Below, piece after piece: positions 45,015-54,496 of a stretch of 64,000 nt of DNA; position 1 is the first letter of the stretch, and each line of letters opens with the position of its first letter. Both the position numbers and the translations under genes were made by a program. Below the pieces are notes generated by a model. That model was not told the origin of the DNA and did no database searches. It saw nothing but the letters and a program-made list of their open reading frames with translations. The stretch is taken from the NCBI RefSeq assembly GCF_003946205.1, contig NZ_RHOS01000009.1:23669-87668 (forward strand). Direction: 5' to 3'. This DNA comes from Companilactobacillus keshanensis. Lineage in GTDB: Bacteria; Bacillota; Bacilli; Lactobacillales; Lactobacillaceae.

Positions 45015-46355
45015 TTATAGACGTTCGTTTAATTCTTTACCGAGTTCCTCAAAACCTGGTTTACCAAGCAATGCGAACATGTTCTTCTTGTATGCTTCAA
45101 CACCTGGTTGGTTAAATGGATTAATTCCGTTCAAGTAACCAGAAATTCCAACAGCAATTTCGAAGAAGTAAATCAAGTAACCTAATGTGTAAGCATTTTG
45201 TTCTGGAATATGAACACTCATTACAGGAACGCCACCGTCAGTATGAGCAAGAACAACGCCTTCATAAGCACGCTTGTTTACGTAATCCATTGTCTTTCCT
45301 TCAAGATAACCAAGACCATCAAGATCCTTAGCTTCCTTAGGAATTTCAAGTTCAAAACGAGGTTTGTCGATCATGACAACTGTTTCCATCAAGTTACGAC
45401 GACCCTCTTGGATATATTGACCTAATGAGTGAAGATCAGTTGAAAAGTTAGCTGATGATGGGAAGATACCCTTTTGGTCTTTACCTTCTGATTCACCCAT
45501 CAATTGCTTCCACCATTCACCGAAGTATTGTAGGTTTGGTTCGTAGTTCTCAAGAAGTTCTGTTGTGTAACCTTTACGATACAAGATGTTTCTCAAAGCA
45601 GCATACTTGTAAGCTTCGTTCTTTGTAAGATCAGCTGATGAATAGTCACTACGTGCAGCAGCAGCACCCTCCATCAATTTATCAATGTCGACACCAGCAA
45701 CGGCGATTGGCAATAGACCAACAGCTGTAAGAACTGAGAAACGGCCACCAATATCATCAGGAACAACGAATTCTTCATAGCCTTCTGCATCAGATTCACT
45801 CTTAAGAGCACCCTTAGCACGGTCAGTTGTAGCAAAGATACGTTCTTTTGCTCCTTCTTTACCATACTTTTCAACCAACTTAGCCTTCAAAATTCTGAAT
45901 GCAATTGAAGGTTCTGTCGTTGTACCAGATTTTGAAATAACGTTAATACTGAAATCACGATCACCGATAACATCGATCAAGTCGGAAAGATAGTTAGGAG
46001 AAATTGAGTTACCTGCAAAGTAAACTTCTGGAACATCTTTACTGTTCTTAATGTTATAGAATGATGAGTTTAAGAAATCGACAGCAGCACGAGCGCCTAA
46101 GTACGAGCCACCGATACCAATTCCAACAAATACTTCTGAGTTAGATTGGATCTTTTTTGCAGCTTTCTTGATACGTGAAAATTCATCCTTGTCATAATCA
46201 ACGGGTAAGTCGATAAAACCACGGAAGTCATTACCAGCACCAGTACCCTTACGTAATTCTTCGTCAGCAGCGTTTACAAGATTTTGCATTTCGCCAAGTT
46301 CATTTTCATGAATAAACTTGCTTAACTTAGAATCGTCAAATTTAATGTGTGTCAT
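45015..46355 (-). CDS. pgi: Glucose-6-phosphate isomerase
   Basis: About 446 residues from ATG 46355, which has GGAGGA upstream. The protein interconverts glucose-6-P and fructose-6-P in glycolysis. The SIS-fold active-site segments [43 protein letters not shown] and the C-terminal [12 protein letters not shown] are intact. It stands alone with its own terminator. Housekeeping gene. Confidence 0.97.
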   Translation of the reverse strand: MTHIKFDDSKLSKFIHENELGEMQNLVNAADEELRKGTGAGNDFRGFIDLPVDYDKDEFSRIKKAAKKIQSNSEVFVGIGIGGSYLGARAAVDFLNSSFYNIKNSKDVPEVYFAGNSISPNYLSDLIDVIGDRDFSINVISKSGTTTEPSIAFRILKAKLVEKYGKEGAKERIFATTDRAKGALKSESDAEGYEEFVVPDDIGGRFSVLTAVGLLPIAVAGVDIDKLMEGAAAARSDYSSADLTKNEAYKYAALRNILYRKGYTTELLENYEPNLQYFGEWWKQLMGESEGKDQKGIFPSSANFSTDLHSLGQYIQEGRRNLMETVVMIDKPRFELEIPKEAKDLDGLGYLEGKTMDYVNKRAYEGVVLAHTDGGVPVMSVHIPEQNAYTLGYLIYFFEIAVGISGYLNGINPFNQPGVEAYKKNMFALLGKPGFEELGKELNERL

Positions 46356-46408
46356 ATTATTTCCTCCATATTCTTCAAAAACTAGATTAATCATTTTCGA
46401 TGAAAATT

Positions 46409-47026
46409 TCAAATATTTATTCGTTTTTTTACTTTGAAACATATCCAATATAACAAATATCCGACAACGGTTCCAACCGTATTAAAGATAACATCATCGA
46501 TATCTGTTACACCAGTATTAAGCACAAACTGCATGGCCTCAATTGATACAGAGATCAGCATCCCAGTTAAAATAACCTTGAAGAAACCTTTTTTAATATT
46601 AAGCGCTGGTAAGAAAAAGCCCATTGGGATGAACCAAAAAATATTTCCATAAAGATTATAAATAAAATCAACTAATGATTTCCCACCAACCAATTTTAAA
46701 GTCTCCACCATTGGTTTGATATTAATCTGCGATAATGGACGATGCCAGTAAAACTTAAATTGCCAAATAAAATAACCATCCCTAAAGACGGTCAACGCAA
46801 ATAAGAGTAAAACATAGAAGGCAAAGACAACAATCCAGAATTCCTTGGCTGTCTTTGCCTTACGATGTTTGGCCTTAAGCCAAATAAATCTTAATATAAT
46901 AAAAAATATCGTATATAATATAGCTTTGTCTATTGCATAGAAAGAAAGGCGAATCAATGGAAAATGATTAATTCGCATAGCATAGGTGTTCGCAATGTAG
47001 TTATATAATGGTCCTAAAAAAATCAT
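46409..47026 (-). CDS. VanZ-family membrane protein
   Basis: About 205 residues from ATG 47026, ten bases after GGAGGAG; the frame is open to 47056. Five hydrophobic segments are present. The VanZ-domain core includes [19 protein letters not shown] and [30 protein letters not shown], with the conserved Asp pair and N. VanZ-like proteins are linked to glycopeptide tolerance or envelope stress in some bacteria, but most have no known role. It is divergent from the LTA synthase gene. Confidence 0.88.
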   Translation of the reverse strand: MIFLGPLYNYIANTYAMRINHFPLIRLSFYAIDKAILYTIFFIILRFIWLKAKHRKAKTAKEFWIVVFAFYVLLLFALTVFRDGYFIWQFKFYWHRPLSQINIKPMVETLKLVGGKSLVDFIYNLYGNIFWFIPMGFFLPALNIKKGFFKVILTGMLISVSIEAMQFVLNTGVTDIDDVIFNTVGTVVGYLLYWICFKVKKRINI

Positions 47027-47131
47027 TTTCTCATTCTCCTCCCATTTTTCACTCAATACGTATTATACTAGCAATTAAGCAATTTATTTAGAAGTAATTA
47101 TAAGGAATTTTAATAAATAAGGGTTTTTTAA

Positions 47132-49276
47132 ATGAATAAAATCAAAAATTTTTTAAATAAGCGATTAGGGTTCATGACCTTACTGATCATTTTTATCTGG
47201 ATCAAAACTGTCATTGCCTATTATATCGACTTTTCTCTTGGTGCCACTGATCCACTTCAGCATCTCATTATGATAATTAATCCCATTGCTACGGCGGTGA
47301 TTTTACTAAGCATAGCGTTATACATCAATAAAACGCTCATATCGTATATCGTTATGGGAGTAGTGTATATACTAGAGACAATTTTACTATATGCAAATAT
47401 TCTCTATTATCGAGAATTCAGTGATTTCATTTCTTTCAATACTATTATGGGGGTTTCTAAGGTCTCTAAAGGACTGGGGAATAGTGCCATGAACTCAGCC
47501 TCTCCTCATGATTTTATTTACTGGATAGATTTCATCGTTATAGCATTACTATTCATTTCTCATTTTATAAAAATAGATAAGCGTCCTATTAGAAAATTAA
47601 CTGCGGCCGCAACGACTGTTTTAGGAGTAATGTTGTTCTCGCTCAATTTAATGCTAGCCGAAAGTAATCGTCCTCAACTATTAGGTCGTACTTTTGATCG
47701 TGCGTATATTGTTAAATATCTCGGTTTTAACTCATTCTTAGCTTACGATTCAATCAAGACAGCTCAGAACAATCAGGTCCGTTCTTCTGCCGTTGGAACC
47801 GATATGGATACGGTATTGCAATATACCAACAACAATTATGCAGCACCTAATCCTGTTTACTTTGGAAAAGCTAAGGGTAAAAATATTATCATTATCCACT
47901 TGGAGAGTTTCCAACAATTCTTGATCAATATGAAAGTCAATGGTCAAGAGGTTACCCCATTTTTGAATAGTCTCTATTCCGACAAAAACACCATGTCGTT
48001 TGATAATTTCTACCATGAAGTCGGACAAGGTAAAACCAGCGATGCTGAAACTATGCTTGAAACTGGACTCTTTGGTACCTCTGAAGGCTCATTTTTCCAA
48101 TCACTTGGTGGCGACAATACCTTGCAGTCTGCCCCTGCGATTCTTAGTCAAAAAGAGGGCTATACGAGTGCTGTTTTCCATGGTAATGTTGGTAGTTTCT
48201 GGAACCGTGATAACGTTTACAAGAATATGGGATATAATTATTTCTTTGACGAATCTTATTACAATCAAACTGATAATTCCAACACAGGGTATGGTATGAA
48301 GGATAAGTTAATGATGTCCGAAAGTGTTAAATATTTGGAACAGTTACAACAACCTTTTTATGCTAAATACATTACCGTCACAAACCACTATCCATTTGAA
48401 TTATCTGATGAGGATAATGATGGTTTTGTTAAGCCAGATACTAATGCGGATACTGTTAACAATTACTTTTTAACCGCACATTATTTGGACAATTCGATTA
48501 AAGAGTTCTTTAACTATCTAAAAGATAGTGGCCTGTATGATAATTCAATGATCGTCTTATATGGTGATCACTATGGTATCTCTGATGATAAGAATCCTGA
48601 TTTGGCACCATTGTTAGGTTACGATGCTGACAGTTGGAATGACTTCAATAATTCTCAACTACAGCGTGTACCCTTCATGATCCATATGAAAGGACTTAAA
48701 GGTGGAATCAATCATACTTATGGTGGCGAAATTGACGTCTTACCTACTATCATGCATTTGGCCGGTATCGATACTCAAAATTATGTTCAAGTGGGCTCTG
48801 ATCTATTATCGAAGCAGCATAAGTCTTTAGTTGCCTTTAGAAATAAGACTTTCGTTACAACTAAATATACGGTCCTAAAGGGAAATAATGGCAAACCTGA
48901 AGTTTACAACAATAAGACCGGTGAATTAATCGACTTAAACAACGATCCTAAACTAAAAGAACAAGTTAAGAAATGGCAACAAGAGGTTAATCAAAAACTC
49001 AAGATATCCGATGTAACAAACAATAAAAATCTACTCAGATTTTATACTCCAACCGGATTTACACCTGTTGATCCAAAAAATTACAGTTATCAAGATGAGA
49101 TCCAACAATTGATCAAGACTAGAAATAAATTAGGTTTGAAATCAACTAGTGTCTACTCAAAAAATGGTAACCAGTCAACTACCCCACTCTACAATACCGA
49201 TGCACCAGAAATTGGTGATGATCGAACTAATATTGACAGTTGGGCAAGCATCTTAAAAGATGACGCTAATAACTAA
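47132..49276 (+). CDS. ltaS: Lipoteichoic acid synthase-like sulfatase-family membrane protein
   Basis: The 714-residue protein has five N-terminal membrane helices (to about residue 185) and an extracellular sulfatase-fold domain. The nucleophile Thr302 is in GQGKTSDAETM, and metal/active-site segments VIFH-like AVFHGNVGSFWNRD, ITVTNHYPF and YGDHYGIS are present. LtaS polymerises glycerol-phosphate from phosphatidylglycerol onto a glycolipid anchor. The C-terminal 120 residues are longer than the minimal enzyme. It could be LtaS or a close paralogue such as a primase. Confidence 0.88.
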   Translation: MNKIKNFLNKRLGFMTLLIIFIWIKTVIAYYIDFSLGATDPLQHLIMIINPIATAVILLSIALYINKTLISYIVMGVVYILETILLYANILYYREFSDFISFNTIMGVSKVSKGLGNSAMNSASPHDFIYWIDFIVIALLFISHFIKIDKRPIRKLTAAATTVLGVMLFSLNLMLAESNRPQLLGRTFDRAYIVKYLGFNSFLAYDSIKTAQNNQVRSSAVGTDMDTVLQYTNNNYAAPNPVYFGKAKGKNIIIIHLESFQQFLINMKVNGQEVTPFLNSLYSDKNTMSFDNFYHEVGQGKTSDAETMLETGLFGTSEGSFFQSLGGDNTLQSAPAILSQKEGYTSAVFHGNVGSFWNRDNVYKNMGYNYFFDESYYNQTDNSNTGYGMKDKLMMSESVKYLEQLQQPFYAKYITVTNHYPFELSDEDNDGFVKPDTNADTVNNYFLTAHYLDNSIKEFFNYLKDSGLYDNSMIVLYGDHYGISDDKNPDLAPLLGYDADSWNDFNNSQLQRVPFMIHMKGLKGGINHTYGGEIDVLPTIMHLAGIDTQNYVQVGSDLLSKQHKSLVAFRNKTFVTTKYTVLKGNNGKPEVYNNKTGELIDLNNDPKLKEQVKKWQQEVNQKLKISDVTNNKNLLRFYTPTGFTPVDPKNYSYQDEIQQLIKTRNKLGLKSTSVYSKNGNQSTTPLYNTDAPEIGDDRTNIDSWASILKDDANN

Positions 49277-49406
49277 TCCTTTAGAAGTTGAAAATTCTAA
49301 GAGATTTTTCATTAGATAAAATTAGTTATATTATTACAATTGCAACTGTTCCAAGCATTATATATTGCAAGATCAACATTCTATAATTAAATTATTCTAA
49401 TTTTAC

Positions 49407-49435
49407 TTGACATCTTTTTTAATAATGACTATATT
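49407..49435 (+). promoter_or_regulatory. Promoter of the T-box leader
   Basis: A consensus TTGACA (49407-49412), a 17-base spacer and TATATT (49430-49435) precede the leader RNA. Confidence 0.75.
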
Positions 49436-49444
49436 AAGTAGCAA

Positions 49445-49721
49445 CAAGAAAAGTTCAAACAATAAGATTCGGAAAGTAGTTTCGATTAAGTGAAAAAGAG
49501 AGTTGCCGTTTGGTGTGAGGCAATCACTTATGAAAAATGAAAATGGCCGATGATTGGTTAGTATGATCATTACGAGAATATTAAACGGTTTGGTCCACGT
49601 TACTCGGACACACCTTTATTTTTAAATGAAGGTTGTTAAGGCTTATTTGGGCAACCAAATAAACAAACCGGAATGGTAACGTGCTAGAGCACTTCTGTAT
49701 TATGCAGGAGTGCTCTTTTTT
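49445..49721 (+). ncRNA. T-box riboswitch leader controlling an amino acid permease
   Basis: The roughly 280-base leader has T-box traits in order. A long Stem I region includes GAGAGTTGCCGTTTGGTGTGAGGCAA with the AG bulge/GGTGTGA motif. A central hairpin region follows, then GGAATGGTAACGTG, a variant of the T-box sequence AGGGTGGNACCGCG, and directly after it a terminator (AGAGCACTTCTG / CAGGAGTGCTCT, 49686-49716, plus T run). The 5' part of the terminator overlaps the T-box, as required for antiterminator formation. I could not fix the specifier codon reliably, so the sensed tRNA is not stated. Confidence 0.8.
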
Positions 49722-49755
49722 ATTGTTTGGCTTTAGAAAAAGAGGCTTGATAATA

Positions 49756-51150
49756 TTGTTAAGTAAAACTAGTGAAATTGAAATAAATGCAGATGGCACA
49801 AGACGTGGCCTATCTAATTTAGCTGTACAAATGATTGCTTTCGGAGGATCGATCGGAACAGGGTTATTCCTTGGTGCTGGTAGTACGATCCATAAGACCG
49901 GACCTTCAATCATGTTGATATACCTGGTAATTGGTGTATTCTTCTTCTTCATGATGAGAGCCATTGGCGAAATGATGTACTCTGACCCAGAACAACATAC
50001 TTTCGTATCATTCATAGGGAAATATATTAATCCTCGTTTTGGATATTTTGCGGCTTGGAGTTATTGGGCTGAGTTGATACTTGCTGGAATGGCTGAACTT
50101 ACTGCTATCTCAACTTACATCAAATACTGGCTACCTGGTACGCCTGCTTGGCTCGTTCAACTTGTTTTCTTAGCGGTATTAACAGTTGTTAACCTTTCAA
50201 TGGTCCGTTCCTTTGGTAGGTCCGAAACCTTTTTATCCGGTATTAAAATCGTTGCCATTTTAGTTTTGATTATTGTTGGTATCTATATGATCGCCACTCA
50301 TCACGAAAATCCCGCTGGAACACACGCCTCTTTAACTAACTTAACTGACGGATTTACAATGTTTCCTAATGGTTTTCATTCATTCATAAATGCCTTTCCA
50401 ATGGTTTTCTTTGCCTTTCAAGGAATGGAATTTGTTGGAATTACAACAGCTGAAACTAAACAACCCTTAAAAGTTTTGCCACACGCTGTAAATCAAATTA
50501 TCGGTAGAATCCTTCTATTTTATATTGGAGCCCTATTTATTATCATGACTATCACCCCTTGGAGATCTCTTAGCCAATCACAAAGTCCTTTCGTACAAAT
50601 ATTTGAATTGGCCGGATTACCTGCAGCCTCACAAATCATCAATTTAGTTGTCATTGCTGCTGCTTGTTCAACATTAAATAGTGCCATTTTTTCAACTGGA
50701 CGACATTTATATCAATTAGCTCAAGAATCAACTGGTAAAGCCCTGAAACCCTTTGAAAAAGTTTCAAAGAGTGGTATTCCTTATGGCAGTGTTCTTTTCT
50801 CAGCCGGCATGATGATTCTTGCTCCAATTATCAGTTCATTCAATGGTCTTGGTGCTGCCTTTACGTTTATCGCATCTATCTCAAGTGATATTTACATCTT
50901 AGTTTGTATATTGACCATGGTGGCACATTGGAAATATCGTCATTCAGAAGACTTTCTCGAAAAGGGCTTCAAGATGCCTCATTACCAATGGACTAACCCA
51001 TTAACAATCGCTCTATTCGTTGGTATTTTTGTAACCCTATTCTTCAATAAAGAAACCTTACTACCAGCTGTTGGAGCTTTGATCTGGCTAGTTGGTTTCA
51101 ATATCATTCTTACTATATCGAACAGAAATAAAATAGTCCTAGATGAATAA
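49756..51150 (+). CDS. Amino acid permease of the AAT/APC family
   Basis: About 464 residues from TTG 49756, ten bases after AAAGAGG; longer in-frame starts lie inside the leader terminator and are untenable. The opening RRGLSNLAVQMIAFGGSIGTGLFLGAG is the AAT-family substrate loop, with twelve helices and the conserved FAFQGMEFVGITTAETKQP. It imports an amino acid with protons. Its T-box leader means it is made when one tRNA is uncharged, so the substrate should be the matching amino acid. Confidence 0.9.
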   Translation: MLSKTSEIEINADGTRRGLSNLAVQMIAFGGSIGTGLFLGAGSTIHKTGPSIMLIYLVIGVFFFFMMRAIGEMMYSDPEQHTFVSFIGKYINPRFGYFAAWSYWAELILAGMAELTAISTYIKYWLPGTPAWLVQLVFLAVLTVVNLSMVRSFGRSETFLSGIKIVAILVLIIVGIYMIATHHENPAGTHASLTNLTDGFTMFPNGFHSFINAFPMVFFAFQGMEFVGITTAETKQPLKVLPHAVNQIIGRILLFYIGALFIIMTITPWRSLSQSQSPFVQIFELAGLPAASQIINLVVIAAACSTLNSAIFSTGRHLYQLAQESTGKALKPFEKVSKSGIPYGSVLFSAGMMILAPIISSFNGLGAAFTFIASISSDIYILVCILTMVAHWKYRHSEDFLEKGFKMPHYQWTNPLTIALFVGIFVTLFFNKETLLPAVGALIWLVGFNIILTISNRNKIVLDE

Positions 51151-51152
51151 AA

Positions 51153-51190
51153 AAAAGCCTGATTCAGAATTTTATCCGAATCAGGCTTTT
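51153..51190. terminator. Bidirectional terminator
   Basis: AAAAGCCTGATTC and GAATCAGGCTTTT pair perfectly between the convergent permease and Dga-like operon. Confidence 0.9.
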
Positions 51191-51199
51191 AATCTGAAA

Positions 51200-51940
51200 T
51201 TATTTAACTAATCTTTCAACAATTTCAAATAATGTTTGAACATCTTGTGGACGTGTATCATTGGTTCCCTTATCAATAATTGAACTGTAAATATGAGGAA
51301 TAATTTTCTTAACCCCAGCATCTAAAGCAATTTGAAGAATTTCTTCAAAGTTTTCTAAATCTATTCCACCAGTTGGTTCGAGTGAAAAGTCATTATCTGC
51401 ACAAGCTTTAGCAACGACTTTAAATTCATCAACACATTTTAAACCTTTCATAGGGAAGAACTTAATTGAACTACCTCCCATATCTTTAAGCATAGCAATA
51501 GCTGTTTCAATCGGAACATTTCCAGCTAATTCTTGGCTGCTTGAAGGACCAGTAGCAACGTTAACGTAACCTAATTTACCAGTGGGCGAAACCAGTCCAT
51601 TGATAAATGTTTCTGTTTGTCCTAATAATGCACGACTAGTACCAACACCCGTAAATACCTGATTGATATGTTGTGGTTGTAATTCAGCAGAAATACGACT
51701 TGCCATCTGACTTTGTTTAGGGTCACCCGCACCCAACCCAACAGATAAAGCATTGTCTGTTTCTGCTTGGTAACGTTTCATATCTTCAATGGCTGCTTCA
51801 TCAGAATCATAATTTTTTGATAAAACTCCTAAAACAACATGATGACTTGCTGCTTCATAACAGTCTTTGGCGTTTTGAACTGAATTTGCTAAAACATTTA
51901 AACAAACACGATCCTTATAAAAATTTGGTTGATATGACAT
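51200..51940 (-). CDS. dgaF: 2-dehydro-3-deoxy-phosphogluconate aldolase, DgaF type
   Basis: About 246 residues from ATG 51940, eight bases after GAGG. The TIM-barrel aldolase has the Schiff-base lysine in GGSSIKFFPMKG and LEPTGGIDLENF as a phosphate-binding segment. The DgaF family (KDGP aldolase) splits 2-keto-3-deoxy-6-phosphogluconate to pyruvate and glyceraldehyde-3-P in D-glucosaminate breakdown. It is the last gene of the eight-gene operon that also holds DgaE. The need for a phosphorylated substrate matters, because no kinase or classical PTS is in the operon. Confidence 0.88.
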   Translation of the reverse strand: MSYQPNFYKDRVCLNVLANSVQNAKDCYEAASHHVVLGVLSKNYDSDEAAIEDMKRYQAETDNALSVGLGAGDPKQSQMASRISAELQPQHINQVFTGVGTSRALLGQTETFINGLVSPTGKLGYVNVATGPSSSQELAGNVPIETAIAMLKDMGGSSIKFFPMKGLKCVDEFKVVAKACADNDFSLEPTGGIDLENFEEILQIALDAGVKKIIPHIYSSIIDKGTNDTRPQDVQTLFEIVERLVK

Positions 51941-51959
51941 AATTTTCACCTCAAGTTTT

Positions 51960-52616
51960 TTATTTTAATGATATTGGGAAGAAGGCTCCAAGAACCATGG
52001 CTCCTAAAATAGCTCCACCGGCAATTGGCTTTTTCCAAAGATAAAAGATGACGGCACCAATAATTGAACCAATACCAATTGGAATTGAAGCTGTGGCAGC
52101 ACTGATCAAGATCAATGGGCCAAGAAAACGTCCAGATGAGTTACCTGCACCCATCATAACGTCAGCTCCAAAACTAGCTTGTGATTGATTAATAGTATAT
52201 TTACGAACTAATGTTATGATCCCACCAATTGCGATCCCCAGAACTAACCCAGTAGCAATCGCAAATGAAAAATTAGTTATTGGTGCTTTCCAGCCGACAC
52301 TCAACATAATGGCCGGTATACCAATACCAACACCCGTCAGGATCGAACCACCAAGGTCCAAAATACCAACCAATGAACCTTCCAAAATTCTAGCAAATAA
52401 GAAACTAGCACCAAAGGCAGCGGCGGCACCATAAGAACCACCATCCATACCGGCCTTCAACATGGCTACGATAGCCACTTCATTAAAGGCTCCTACTCCA
52501 TATTGATAATACATATGTGTTCCGGCAAACACCCCAGCTGACATCAATCCGACAAGAATCGGAAAGGACCATTCGGAGTACCAGAAACTCTTCTTATCTA
52601 TTTCCATTGATTCCAT
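51960..52616 (-). CDS. DUF4310 family membrane protein
   Basis: The 218-residue protein is glycine/alanine-rich with about six membrane segments (FPILVGLMSAGVFAG, AAFGASFLFARILEG, SVGWKAPITNFSFAIATGLVLGIAIGG, GGAILGAMVLGAFFP). It matches what I know as DUF4310, a family without assigned function found with DUF4311, DUF4312 and SFCGS proteins. In this operon it is probably one of two membrane subunits of a transporter. GGAG precedes the ATG. Confidence 0.8.
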   Translation of the reverse strand: MESMEIDKKSFWYSEWSFPILVGLMSAGVFAGTHMYYQYGVGAFNEVAIVAMLKAGMDGGSYGAAAAFGASFLFARILEGSLVGILDLGGSILTGVGIGIPAIMLSVGWKAPITNFSFAIATGLVLGIAIGGIITLVRKYTINQSQASFGADVMMGAGNSSGRFLGPLILISAATASIPIGIGSIIGAVIFYLWKKPIAGGAILGAMVLGAFFPISLK

Positions 52617-52629
52617 TTAATTTACTCTC

Positions 52630-53409
52630 CTATTTCACATTAAATAATCCGTGCAAACTGTCTAACCAATTTGGTACTGGTAACTTGAAACTTTCGATCA
52701 TTTGAACATCAAATCCTCTAAAGAAAGCACTAAGAACAAATAGCACAATGATTACTGTAAACATGATCTTTGTAAGTCTTATCCAGCCTAATTCGTCGAC
52801 ACCTTTACCAATCAAAATACCAAGAACAACACCAGGAACAGCATTCCCCATGATCATGGCTGATAAACCACCAAAAACGGTTGCCCAGAGACCACTTCGT
52901 TTACCAGCATCAATAGCCGCCAACCAGAAAATGATCGGCATAACAATATTGATCAGCAATTCAGCAGCTGGCACCAAAACTTTGACAGCTGTTATTTGTA
53001 ATGACTTAGGAATTGCTGAAGCAGTGGTATTTAAGAAAACAACAACTACGATACCGATAAGAGCACTAGTAAAAGCCATCTTCTTAGGATCATGCATTGT
53101 TTCTTCAATTTTTTTATTACGTACCAATAATGCCGATGCAGCCCAATTAGGAATTACACGATGAGTAATATCCTGCGTAAAGGCACCAGCACCAACAGTT
53201 GATGCCCAAGCATTAAAGAAGAAACCCAGTCCAAATGAAAAATGTGATGCGGGATCTCCCTCACAAGCATTCATTTCTCCAAGTGTCCTAAAAGCACCTA
53301 AAGCTTGCACATTTGGTGCATTAAACATTCTGGCGGCTCCCATTCCGGCGGCAAAACCTACCAGACCACCAATTAAAATCGACTTCAATAAAATTAATAC
53401 AAACGTCAT
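52630..53409 (-). CDS. DUF4311 family membrane protein
   Basis: About 259 residues from ATG 53409, seven bases after GGGAGG. It has seven or so hydrophobic segments and a conserved-looking N-terminal loop (GLVGFAAGMGAARMFNAPNVQALGAFRTLGEMNACEGDPASHF). This resembles DUF4311, of unknown function. It lies between DUF4312 and DUF4310 genes with gaps of 2 and 13 bases. A role as membrane channel subunit is inferred. The acidic Cys/Asp loop (NACEGDP) could be at the substrate path. Confidence 0.8.
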   Translation of the reverse strand: MTFVLILLKSILIGGLVGFAAGMGAARMFNAPNVQALGAFRTLGEMNACEGDPASHFSFGLGFFFNAWASTVGAGAFTQDITHRVIPNWAASALLVRNKKIEETMHDPKKMAFTSALIGIVVVVFLNTTASAIPKSLQITAVKVLVPAAELLINIVMPIIFWLAAIDAGKRSGLWATVFGGLSAMIMGNAVPGVVLGILIGKGVDELGWIRLTKIMFTVIIVLFVLSAFFRGFDVQMIESFKLPVPNWLDSLHGLFNVK

Positions 53410-53411
53410 CT

Positions 53412-53777
53412 TTAATCCTCCCTTTGCCGACTCCAAAATCTTGGTAACTGTAATCCATTCGGATCAGTCACTTGGTTCTCGATAAATTTAATTTCATTTA
53501 AATCCAAATATTTTATTTCTGTCGTTACCCTCAAAGATACTTGATACATTTCACGTTTTCTTGGCAAAAAGAAAAATAGAAAATGTTCGATATATTCATT
53601 AACCTTAGCCTCTTTTATTTCCACAGAAACTGGTGTTATCTGAATTGTCAGATCAATATCTTGACTGATTGTCTTAGATACTTTGGCGAGCGCGTCGGCC
53701 ACGGCCTCTTTTTTACTGCCGCCATTACCTGCCACTACCAAAATTTTCTCTACAATCTTTTGGGAATCTTTTTTCAT
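53412..53777 (-). CDS. DUF4312 family protein
   Basis: The 121-residue soluble protein has an alpha/beta pattern, VEKILVVAGNGGSKKEAVADALAKVSKTI followed by three long strands (LTIQITPVSVEIKEAKV, FFFLPRKREMYQVSLRVTTEIKYLD). It corresponds to DUF4312. Its only histidine is in YIEHFLFFF. It may form a cytoplasmic partner of the DUF4310/DUF4311 membrane pair. Function not known. Confidence 0.78.
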   Translation of the reverse strand: MKKDSQKIVEKILVVAGNGGSKKEAVADALAKVSKTISQDIDLTIQITPVSVEIKEAKVNEYIEHFLFFFLPRKREMYQVSLRVTTEIKYLDLNEIKFIENQVTDPNGLQLPRFWSRQRED

Positions 53778-53786
53778 TACTGACCC

Positions 53787-54140
53787 CTAACCATTAATAC
53801 GCTTGTATGCTTCAACCAGTTTTTGACCAAGTTCTTCAGTATCCATAAAGCCAAATCCCAAGGCCTGAATACCATCTTCAATAGCAGTTACACCTTCTTG
53901 AACTGATCTCATGCTGTGACGTTCTGTATATCCATATTTATTTTTTGCTGTAATTGCACCAGCACCACCACTACCACAAAAAGAAATTCCAATATCAGCT
54001 TTTTCCTGATTCATTACATCGCCTAAGCGCATATCTGCACCCATACCTGGAACCACAACGGCGACTCCCCCAGCCTTTTCTACACCAGCAGCCACGTGTT
54101 GGCCTTTGCCCATTCGATCTGCTATTACAACTTTTGTCAT
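53787..54140 (-). CDS. Glycine-rich SFCGS family protein
   Basis: The 117-residue soluble protein contains the family-naming motif SFCGS at about residues 53-57, in KADIGISFCGSGGAGAITAK. The fold appears Rossmann-like: VVIADRMGKGQHVAAGVEKAGGVAVVVPG, then a strand ending in Cys and a glycine loop. The Cys-Gly-x-Gly loop after a beta strand resembles the phospho-cysteine loop of PTS EIIB proteins. It is flanked by DUF4312 and PRD genes. The role is unassigned. Confidence 0.82.
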   Translation of the reverse strand: MTKVVIADRMGKGQHVAAGVEKAGGVAVVVPGMGADMRLGDVMNQEKADIGISFCGSGGAGAITAKNKYGYTERHSMRSVQEGVTAIEDGIQALGFGFMDTEELGQKLVEAYKRING

Positions 54141-54152
54141 TAATTTATCCTC

Positions 54153-54491
54153 CTAATTTTTTGCCACTTCAAAGTGAACGGCTAAAATATATTTTTCTTG
54201 TTCATTCAAATTACCGATTCTTTTAGCAACTCGATCAGCAGCATCCAAGCTGTCCTGTGACAGGCTATGAAACATTTCGATATCAACTTCTTCTAGAGTT
54301 TCTCCAGTTTCAGAACGGTTGACCATTTCAGCCAAATGATTAGTTAAAACTTCAACTTGTGTTTCATCAGGACTAGCATCAATAACTTCCATTTCTTTTA
54401 ATGCCTGATCTAAAATCTGTTGAACTTTTTCAGAATAGGGACTGTCATTAATTATTCTTTTGGTATTTTCACTAACTGGTATCAGTTTCAT
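54153..54491 (-). CDS. Stand-alone PRD-domain protein
   Basis: The 112-residue protein resembles a single PTS regulation domain. It has the phospho-acceptor-like helix VLTNHLAEMVNRSETGE (His52) and the closing helix NEQEKYILAVHFEVAKN with a second His. PRDs normally occur in pairs in antiterminators and activators and are phosphorylated by HPr or EIIB. Here there is no RNA- or DNA-binding domain. A PRD inside this operon hints that PTS phosphate flow controls or energises the system. Confidence 0.7.
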   Translation of the reverse strand: MKLIPVSENTKRIINDSPYSEKVQQILDQALKEMEVIDASPDETQVEVLTNHLAEMVNRSETGETLEEVDIEMFHSLSQDSLDAADRVAKRIGNLNEQEKYILAVHFEVAKN

Positions 54492-54496
54492 TGTTC

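Noticed and set aside
49681..49755. Longer permease start at GTG 49681
   Set aside because: It lies in the T-box terminator and adds residues unlike the family; TTG 49756 has a good ribosome site.
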